Of a DNA stretch of 64,000 nt, positions 59,201 through 64,000 are shown piece after piece. The translations under genes were made by a program, and so were the position numbers. A model generated the notes under the pieces. It had not been told where the DNA came from. It did no database searches and saw nothing but the letters and a program-made list of their open reading frames with translations. The first letter of the stretch is position 1; every line of letters starts with the position of its first letter. The stretch is from Hemerocallis citrina (Eukaryota; Streptophyta; Magnoliopsida; Asparagales; Asphodelaceae), in the NCBI GenBank assembly GCA_017893485.1, contig CM030364.1, positions 247,021,818-247,085,817 on the forward strand, given 5' to 3'.

Positions 59201-60664
59201 GTATGGAAGCAGTTAATTCTTACCCGAAGAATTAGAGTAAGGTAGGGGTTAGAATGGTTTATTAGGGGGTTGGGGAATTGCATTAGTCCTAGTAAACCAT
59301 AGTCGGTGTTGTATCTTCCAGGCGTAGGGATACGTTCTCGGCCGCTCATGGATTGAGTCCCCGGCTCGTATCTCGATCTGTTGATTCCCAAAGTTTGCCG
59401 AAGTAAGGTGCGGGAGGCCCGAAGGAATTGACCTTCCGTGGTGCTCACGTCCCTAAAACACGGGTTTGTATTCTGTGTTTGGTATATATTTGTTCATAAC
59501 CCGGGCCAGGGGTGAACACGCATGCGAGAGTCCATAAATGGACATGTGGAACCAAGGGTCGTAAGGACCAGGTTCAACGTGGTTTCTAAGGAGGTCCGTA
59601 CGCGGGTACCAACTGGCGGTGACCACTTGGGCACTGCAGGGCGGAAATGGACCGACCGCTGCAATCTCCTTGGGCAACGAACAGTCTATTGGGAACTGGA
59701 TGGATACAAGGGTAGGGTGCATGGCGAGGGATTGAACCCTACAATCACAAGAGGTGAACTCCTTGGAAAGTATGTAGTATGGGATGCATACATTTCCATC
59801 GAAGTTGATTTGGGGAAGTATGTAGTATGGGATGCATACGTTCCCAACTGAATTGTATTAGAGTAGGTGCATCGTGTGCATTCTTGTTCGTGCGTTAGAT
59901 TAGGCTATGCTTGGGTCTTAGACGCATGTAGTATGGGATGCATGCGGATCTAGATTTCCAAGTCTTGCTTGCTTTAGAATAGGCTTGTGATTGGTGCATT
60001 TAGTTGTTAGATCATGGCATACACGAGCACCACATAATTTAGGATGTACGTTTCCCTTTTCCATTCAAAATGGGTTGTGATTGAATTTTAGAGGATCGTT
60101 GTTATCATCAGCTTTGCGTCAGTCGAAGTACTGACGTTCCCCACCTTTTAGGTATCGACTTCTACCTTTCGAGCAGGTGCAGAGATATCAGAGTCGCGCA
60201 GCAGAAGACCTAAGCCGAGGAGCAAGTCCCAGGGAAGCAAATTGACTGTTCAGCGGAGCTTCGGCAGTGAGCCGTCGACTGCCATTCAGAGAGAGCGAAG
60301 TTGTTAACTTTACAGAAGGAAGTAATGTATATTGTAATAAGATGTACTGAGTTTATGTAATTTGTATTCTTGTCAAGAACAAGACATTGGTTGTAATCAA
60401 TGATGTAATGACGCATTTGGCAATAAAAAGTTTTTAAATTTCCATGTTATTACTGTGTTGAGATGCATTTGAAGGCAAAGATTCTGGGGAGTGTCACGGA
60501 TATCCGGTAATGGGAATCCGGGGCGTTACAGCACTGGCAGCGTTGACTGGTTAATGCATTTTGCTCATTTTTTGGTCGGAAACACGTCTGTTCGACGACC
60601 AGCGGCGAACGCAGTGAACGTGTCGAACAAGGCGTCGAACGTGTCGAACGACCAAGGGACCTTT
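56255..60664. repeat. ~128-bp tandem array (seven units), split by a solo LTR
   Basis: GTTCGACGACCAGCGGCGAAC anchors occur at 56271, 56424, 56550, 56680, 56811, 56917 and, after the insertion at 56993-60530, at 60589. With the insertion and its duplicated target removed, the spacing across the break is 128. Each unit has CGAACGTGTCGAACG sub-repeats, a GACACGTGGC G-box-like site and TTGACTGGTCAACG, an inverted pair of W-box cores. Confidence 0.88.
56993..60530 (+). mobile_element. Solo LTR (3.5 kb), giant-LTR Ty3 family
   Basis: TGTAACACCCCGTTTTTG...CCGGGGCGTTACA is flanked by the 5-bp duplication GCACT (56988-56992 and 60531-60535). It carries three copies of the TATGTAGTATGGGATGCATA motif (59771-59790, 59819-59838, 59925-59944) and an ACTGACGT site near 60129. 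ORFs such as 59089-59448 on the minus strand have no family resemblance. Confidence 0.92.
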
Positions 60665-60981
60665 ATAGTCTTGGACGGTTGGACTTCCTGACGGTTTGAC
60701 TTCTTGGTGATTTGACCGCCGCCTTTTGGTATTTCTAACCGTTAGGGCTTCACGCCTTCTAGGATTTCCCAAAGGCCTCTTGAGCTTCCGACCCAGGCCC
60801 ACTAAGGAAAACTATAACCCCCCCCCCCCCTTTTCATTTTAACCCCACTCTTTCACTTTCATCACCTGAAGAAAAATTCACTCTCCCCCTAGAGCAAGAT
60901 TCCGGTGTGTTATTCCGAACTTCGGCGATCTTTCCGACCGTGTACGTCACATCAGAGGTAATTTATTTTTGTTTTGAAGAG
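60665..60981 (+). promoter_or_regulatory. Upstream region of opposite-strand Tat gene
   Basis: Sequence between the tandem array and the first ATG includes ACTATAA followed by a 13-base C run (60818-60830), pyrimidine-rich leader sequence and a GAG/GTAATT donor-like junction near 60957. A promoter for the plus-strand gene is plausible but not shown. Confidence 0.3.
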
Positions 60982-62986
60982 ATGTCTAGGGTTTTGTCTG
61001 GCGAAGAGACCTCTCCCTCAGATCGTGTCGAAGCGACTCCTCCGACAGCAACTCCTAGGGTCGACAAGGGAAAGGGTTTGTTGGTCGAACCATCGCCCGC
61101 AGTAGAGACGATCGTGGAGAGAGAGAGAAGGATGGGCGAGTTTGGGAGGCACTCCATAGCTGTATCTCGCTTGGGAGGGATTCGGCAGTACAGCACCAAA
61201 GAGCTGGCGCGCATCGAGCATGGCATGACGCGACACTATGAAGAGAACGAACCACAAGATCGTACTAGGCAAACAAAATTGTCATCGTGCTTAGCGAGGA
61301 GGACCTTCGTACTATCAAAATGTGTTTCATGATCCCTGAGGAGTTCGAGCTGCTCCTCCCTGGTCCTGGCGTGAGGTCTTGTTCTTCTTTCCCTCCGGAT
61401 GTATGTGTGTTTCCCTATGATGCTTTGAATGCGGGTCTCCGACTTCGCCTACACCCGTTCGTGAGGGAAGTGCTGCGGTAGTTTGGCGTGGCCCGATTCA
61501 ATTGATGATGAATATGTGGAGACACGTAACGGGATTCATACTTCGCTGCCAGGCCGCTAGGATCGAGCCTCGCCTCAACGTGCTCCATAGGTTGTACAAG
61601 ATTCACCAGAAGATGAAGACGGAGTACCGGTTCTATCTCAACGCTCGTAAAGGCATCGCACAAGTCGACAACCCCGACTCTATGAAATCTTGGAGGTACA
61701 AATACTTTTTGATTCGAAGTAGGGTGTCGTGGGATATCCCGACCGTTTGGAGGGACGATGTGCCGAGGAGGGCGAAAGCAGAACCGTTTCTTAGCCCGAA
61801 AGAAGATAGGATGGTGGGGATTCTCTTGGATCAGCCCACGTTGAGTTGGAAAGAGATCTCAGAGGAAAGTCTCTTGGGGGGGGGGGGGGGTCTAAGCCTG
61901 ATGAACCCTAGTACGCATTTTGCTTGTGTTTCTTTATCTCCTAGCTTGCAAGAGTTGAAATTTTTAACATTCGATTTCTTTCATTTGTAGGAGATCCGAG
62001 CATGGAATTTGATGCCATTATGAGCAAGCGTTCTTCATTGAGTGCTAGGCGGGTCGATGAAAAGAAGAGGAAGCGAACTTTCATTCGACTGCCGCCGTCT
62101 AAGGCCACTAGAAGCGAGAGTTTTGCCACACCCATTGTGGACTTAGAGTCCGCGGCTGCAGCGCCTACTGCTCCTTCGGCTAATGGTCTCCCCCTCTCCG
62201 CGACGCTTGCACACGAGGCTCCTCCTCTCACAGCGGTTGCTGAGTCGATTTTGACCGACGAGCTGAAGAGGATTTTCATCCCCGACTGGCAATTTGGAGG
62301 CACAACGACTTCTTAGGGGATTCGACGAGCTGTATGGACGTTGTTCGTCATTTGGCCACCCCCAAAGACAAGGCTGCCATGGAGCATGGGACTGTGGGCA
62401 ACTCTGCTTTGGAGATCGCCGCATAGATGACGGTAACTGAATTCTTGTTTTTCTTTTGCAAGATTGTCGACTCTTATTCTCACCCTTGAATCCTTTCTTG
62501 CAGGCGGTCTGCCACTTCAGCCACCTACTGAGGCAAATGGCGGAGCAAGAGAAGGAATTGAAGGCAGCCCTCGACAGGGAGAAGGCCGAGCGGCTGCGGT
62601 CGAAGAAAGAGTCCGAAGCAGCTGCTTTGCTGGCCGAATCTCAGGCCGCTCAGATAACCCTGTTAGAGGCGGCATTAGCGAAGGCGAAGGAGAGTGCTGC
62701 TTTGGAGAAGGCTGAGGCCGCTAGGGAGAGGGCAGCTGAGATGGAGAAGGTGGCCCTAGAGCGAGGCAAGGCTGTGCGCAACGCTGTTTGAAAGGCAAAG
62801 GCAGCCGCGGAAAAGAAGGCCATTGGCTTTCTGGAGAACAACATGCAGAAGGCCTACGACACGGCCTTGAAAGACGTCAGCGAACGAGTTCCAGGGTTTG
62901 ATCGCACGGGCTACTACCTGTTTCCCGATGAGGCGAGAAGAAACACTAAGGCAGATCTTGAGGAGGGGGAAGAGGTTGATGAGTAG
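60982..62986 (+). pseudogene. Spliced gene antisense to Tat element, 'putative gypsy type transposon' protein
   Basis: The ATG at 60982 (MSRVLSGEETSPSDRVEA) opens exon 1. A frameshift near 61270, a TAG at 61479-61481 and another shift near 61490 interrupt it. The conserved core reads FPYDALNAGLRLRLHPFVREV, then MMNMWRHVTGFILRCQAARIEP and MKSWRYKYFLI. This is the pattern of the plant Transposase_28 ('putative gypsy type transposon') family. Likely introns lie at about 61891-61990 (ends TTTCATTTGTAG) and at 62433-62503 (GTAACT...TTGCAG). Exon 3 (62504-62986) is an Ala/Glu-rich coiled coil with a TGA at 62789-62791 and a YYLFPDEARR tail. Function unknown. It is read opposite to the surrounding retroelement. 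Confidence 0.65.
61876..61890 (+). repeat. Poly(G) run at predicted exon 1 end
   Basis: Fifteen G bases immediately precede GTCTAAG, the probable intron donor. The length may be inexact. Confidence 0.7.
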
Positions 62987-63330
62987 GGGGCGACGAAGAG
63001 GGGCTCGTTATGGGGGACCCTGCAATGGCTTTTGTGAGCTTGCTAGAGGAAGCTGAGGGGGAGTGGTCGCGAGCTTGGACCCACTGAGGTGGACCCCTGA
63101 TTCCCTTAATAGCTTTTATTTTGTTTCTAGTAGCTTTTCTTTTATTTCTAGTAGTAGGTTTGATTGTAGTGATGCCTAATAGTGAACTGGCCACCACTAT
63201 TTTATCTCTACTAAGTAATGAAAGTTGCTTTGATGTTTCAACATATGTGTCCCTAACTTAGCGTAAAACTATCTTGTAGCTTTAGGTATAGTCTGCTTCT
63301 AAGAGATTTATATCTCTTTTGTTTCCCTCC
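62987..63330. other. Noncoding gap, probable intron or 3' region
   Basis: A T-rich segment with TTTCTAGTAG repeats ends in TTTGTTTCCCTCCAG, a good splice acceptor. No ORF on the plus strand. Confidence 0.45.
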
Positions 63331-64000
63331 AGGATAGCAAGGCATCCCGTATCCGCTCCGAGCAAGGCATCTATAAGTTGGGATTCATTCAAATCGGGAG
63401 AGGCTTTATAAGGCTGAGTTGGAGTTGAACCATCTGAAGCTGATCTTGGCCCACCGTGATAAAGAGATGAAGCGGTTAGAAGAGAGAATCGATGAAGCAG
63501 CACCAGAAGGTGAGGAGGCATGCCCGTCGATGGTGGTAAACCAAGGTTTAAGGCTCAAATTCCTTTAGCACTCCCTGTTTGACGCGAAGTCTGCGAGGGA
63601 AAAACTCAAGAACGTGGTTCTTGAGAAAAGCAGTGAGGCGGCTCATCTACGGAGAATAATTTATGATGCCTCGCACAGAGCCAGTTCAGCTCGACTGCCT
63701 CGGTTGAAGATAAGAGTCACCGATGATGCGCTTAAGGAGTGATTCGTAGAGCTGGAGGCGGAGAACGCTCGTTTGCGACGGTTGTCCGAAGGAAGCAATG
63801 TTAGGAGCACCTCCTGCCCTCGGGATAAGTATGCTCAGGGAAAGTCATTCCATAAGCTAGCACTTTGCTCGCCCCCTATACCGAGACGTCCCGGGGATGC
63901 ACAAAGTGGCATGGCCGGTTCGTCGAGCGGAGCATCCGTTGGGGCCACAGTTAGAGTGGGTGCCGACGATGCCACTCGACTCGTTGGCCTGGGGACGTCT
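63331..64000 (+). pseudogene. Coiled-coil coding segment, partial (runs off window)
   Basis: After the acceptor at 63331 a frame through 63422 (ELNHLKLILAHRDKEMKRLE) continues as a Glu/Lys/Arg-rich coiled coil. TAG 63566-63568 and TGA 63740-63742 interrupt it, then it continues through VELEAENARLRRLSEGS to a Ser/Gly-rich end. It may be a further exon of the opposite-strand Tat gene or a second gene copy. The composition and GC level match exon 3 upstream. Confidence 0.45.

Larger units (their letters stand above)
55072..64000 (-). mobile_element. Tat-lineage Ty3 element in minus orientation, incomplete in window
   Basis: Its 3' LTR is at 55072-55649, followed inward by a polypurine tract, a noncoding part, a 128-bp tandem array and an opposite-strand gene with introns. 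Gag and pol should lie beyond the right edge. The reading relies on the LTR match to the element at 21.8-41.3 kb, not on pol domains. Confidence 0.6.

Noticed and set aside
58030..59851. ORFs within the solo LTR at 56993-60530
   Set aside because: They lie inside a delimited LTR with TSDs and show no protein family resemblance.

Overview
The window is nuclear DNA of a flowering plant, probably a eudicot, although the species cannot be told from the sequence. The evidence is AT-rich intergenic DNA packed with nested LTR retrotransposons, tRNA-Met-type primer sites, Tourist-like MITEs, a Helitron, a MULE, and one spliced host gene of a plant organellar zinc-finger family. No bacterial or organellar gene content was seen.

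Left part (1-21.8 kb): a PIF/Harbinger-type MITE (664-1282) is followed by a Ty3/gypsy element in plus orientation. That element has a truncated 5' LTR (2774-3243), a 3.25-kb internal domain with no recognisable protein, and a 3.8-kb 3' LTR (6511-10299). This is the architecture of a LARD (large retrotransposon derivative). Next comes a related Tekay/Del-like element on the minus strand. Its LTR segments lie at 11724-14609 and 19540-20180, its decayed gag at 18261-19300, and a protease scrap at 17875-18065. A further LTR-like block (14610-17874) carries an unusual hairpin minisatellite. A threefold tandem duplication with a coding-like GC-rich end fills 20.3-21.3 kb.

Middle (21.8-41.3 kb): a clean nest. 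The host is a Tat-lineage element with gag but no pol, a TR-GAG architecture, flanked by the direct repeat AACAG. Inserted into it are a 3.6-kb solo LTR (TSD AATCC), a 3'-truncated 1.35-kb LTR, and a complete but dead Ty1/copia SIRE/Maximus-type element (31986-41300). The copia element has two 1196-bp LTRs, gag, pol, and an additional ORF after pol.

Host gene island (41.5-50.8 kb): a 454-bp non-autonomous Helitron and a purine-rich repeat precede a six-exon gene (43449-49737). It encodes a 457-residue protein with three RanBP2-type zinc fingers and a probable organelle-targeting N-terminus. Its 3.8-kb third intron holds two DNA-transposon insertions. A short coding-like stretch lies on the opposite strand downstream.

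Right part (50.8-64 kb): a MITE end and an array of CTCGC...GCGAG palindromes precede a decayed MULE transposase gene. A 1.5-kb solo LTR (TSD GATGT) has split this gene, and a minus-oriented Tat element has cut it off. The 3' LTR of that Tat element is at 55072-55649. Reading inward, it has a 128-bp tandem array (split by a 3.5-kb solo LTR with TSD GCACT) and then an intron-containing gene on the opposite strand to the retroelement (60982-62986). That gene's product resembles the plant 'putative gypsy type transposon' family.

The most interesting signals are the gene antisense to the Tat element with G-box/W-box repeat modules upstream, the extra ORF of the copia element, the covarying hairpin minisatellite, the motif conserved across diverged giant LTRs, the palindrome-rich MITEs, and the two probable non-autonomous retrotransposon architectures.
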